Part shown: piece by piece, positions 5,533-6,275 of the stretch
How positions within the stretch are numbered: the first letter of the stretch is position 1
Layout: the number at the start of each line of letters is the position of its first letter
Assembly (NCBI GenBank): GCA_945901665.1
Contig: CAMDLJ010000161.1
Coordinates: 1-6,275, forward strand
Direction of reading: 5' to 3'
Length of the DNA stretch: 6,275 nt
Source of the DNA: Bordetella parapertussis
GTDB lineage: Bacteria > Pseudomonadota > Gammaproteobacteria > Burkholderiales > Burkholderiaceae
Made by a program: the position numbers and the translations under genes
The notes under the pieces: generated by a model
Database searches by the model: none
What the model was told of the DNA's origin: nothing
Seen by the model: the letters and a program-made list of their open reading frames with translations, nothing else

Positions 5533-6275
5533 ATGAGCGACCCCAACAACACCTGCATTGAGTTTGATGATGTGGTCTCGGGTTACAAAGATTTCATGAT
5601 CCTCAACAACCTGTCATTCAAGGCGCGCCGGGGTGCCATCACCTTGCTGATGGGCCCCAACGGGGCGGGCAAGTCCACGGTGCTCAAAACCTTGTTCGGC
5701 TTGCTCAAGCCGCGCCAGGGGCGGGTGCTGCTCGATGGGCAAGACATCAGCGGCGCGAGCCAAAAAGACCTGCTGGCCAAAGGCATCGCATTTGTGCCCC
5801 AAGGGCGCAACCTGTTTGGACAGCTCAGTGTGTTTGAAAACCTGGAGTTGGGCGGCATCACCTTGGGGCTCAAGACCACCCATGCGCGCATCCCTGAGGT
5901 GCTGGATTTTTTCCCCCGCATTAAGGAGCGCTTGCATTCACGCGCGTCGTCTTTGTCAGGTGGCGAGCAAAAGCAGTTGGAAGTTGGCCGGGCCTTGCTG
6001 TTGCGCCCCAAAGTGTTGCTGATCGACGAGCCCTCGATTGGCTTGTCGCCATTGGTGGTGCAAGACGTGTTCAAGTTGTTGCAGCGCTTGGCCGCCCAAG
6101 GCACCACGGTGCTGATGGTGGAGCAAAACGTCAAGAGTGCGCTGAAGTATTCGCACGACGCCATTGCTTTGGAATCGGGGCGCTTGGTGTTGCACAAACC
6201 CGCCAGTGAGATTTTGGCCGACCCCCACATGGAGCGTTTGTTTTTGGGCGGGTTCCCAGCTGTGGAAGTCCCATC
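5533..6275 (+). CDS. ABC transporter ATP-binding protein, LivF type (cut by window edge near its end)
   Basis: Second ATPase of the transporter; 247 codons are visible and the frame is open at the right edge. LivF proteins are usually about 230-250 residues, and the LFLGG segment that normally closes them is already present, so only a few residues are probably missing. Walker A is GPNGAGKS at residues 41-48; the Q-loop segment is FVPQGRNLFGQLSVFENL; the signature is LSGGEQ at 141-146; and Walker B is LLIDEP with catalytic E166. The switch position is Q rather than H (MVEQN), which is normal for LivF, so full hydrolysis probably relies on the LivG site too. One base separates it from the LivG stop; the ribosome site GGGGA (5522-5526) lies in the last LivG codons. 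Genes downstream are not visible and may include further catabolic enzymes. Confidence 0.94.
   Translation, partial: MSDPNNTCIEFDDVVSGYKDFMILNNLSFKARRGAITLLMGPNGAGKSTVLKTLFGLLKPRQGRVLLDGQDISGASQKDLLAKGIAFVPQGRNLFGQLSVFENLELGGITLGLKTTHARIPEVLDFFPRIKERLHSRASSLSGGEQKQLEVGRALLLRPKVLLIDEPSIGLSPLVVQDVFKLLQRLAAQGTTVLMVEQNVKSALKYSHDAIALESGRLVLHKPASEILADPHMERLFLGGFPAVEVP

Noticed and set aside
4800..5558. Long minus-strand open frames opposite LivG, and similar ones opposite the binding protein (1401-2063, 858-1373) and LivF (5583-6230)
   Set aside because: Long antisense frames are expected in GC-rich coding DNA; their translations are His/Gln/Gly-rich or Ser-rich and lack domains.
6121..6132. Glutamine in place of the switch histidine in LivF (VEQN)
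   Set aside because: This is the normal state of LivF-type ATPases, so it is not a defect or novelty.

Overview
The window looks like part of a betaproteobacterial chromosome, most likely Burkholderiales and possibly Comamonadaceae. This rests on the high-GC codon use (many GCC, GGC, TTG and CAA codons), the style of the proteins, and the tight ATGA-overlapping operon. The taxon is an inference from impression; no marker gene is present.

Layout. Positions 1-627 (minus strand) hold the first 209 codons of an IclR-family regulator of the PcaR/PcaU/PobR type, cut by the left edge. Positions 628-845 are a divergent control region. It carries two oppositely oriented copies of a sequence very close to the PcaR operator, followed by a second perfect inverted repeat. 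On the plus strand there is then one compact gene cluster: a periplasmic solute-binding protein (846-1979), a 125-base gap with a nested hairpin, a cytoplasmic TIM-barrel hydrolase related to 2-pyrone-4,6-dicarboxylate lactonase LigI (2105-2926), two permeases of the LivH and LivM type (2933-3808 and 3805-4788), and two ATPases of the LivG and LivF type (4785-5531 and 5533 to the right edge). From the hydrolase onward the genes are 6 bases apart or less, or overlap.

How they work together. The binding protein captures a solute in the periplasm, LivH/LivM form the channel and LivG/LivF power it. This is a complete five-part transporter of the branched-chain amino-acid/amide (HAAT) family. The hydrolase sits between the binding protein and the channel genes, and a regulator of the aromatic-acid type faces the operon across a PcaR-like operator pair. 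Together these suggest that the cargo is an aromatic acid, a ring-cleavage lactone or a similar carboxylate rather than leucine, isoleucine or valine, and that the hydrolase acts on the cargo or an early product. The substrate itself cannot be read from the sequence.

No RNA genes, mobile elements, CRISPR arrays or gene-free stretches over 300 bases were seen.
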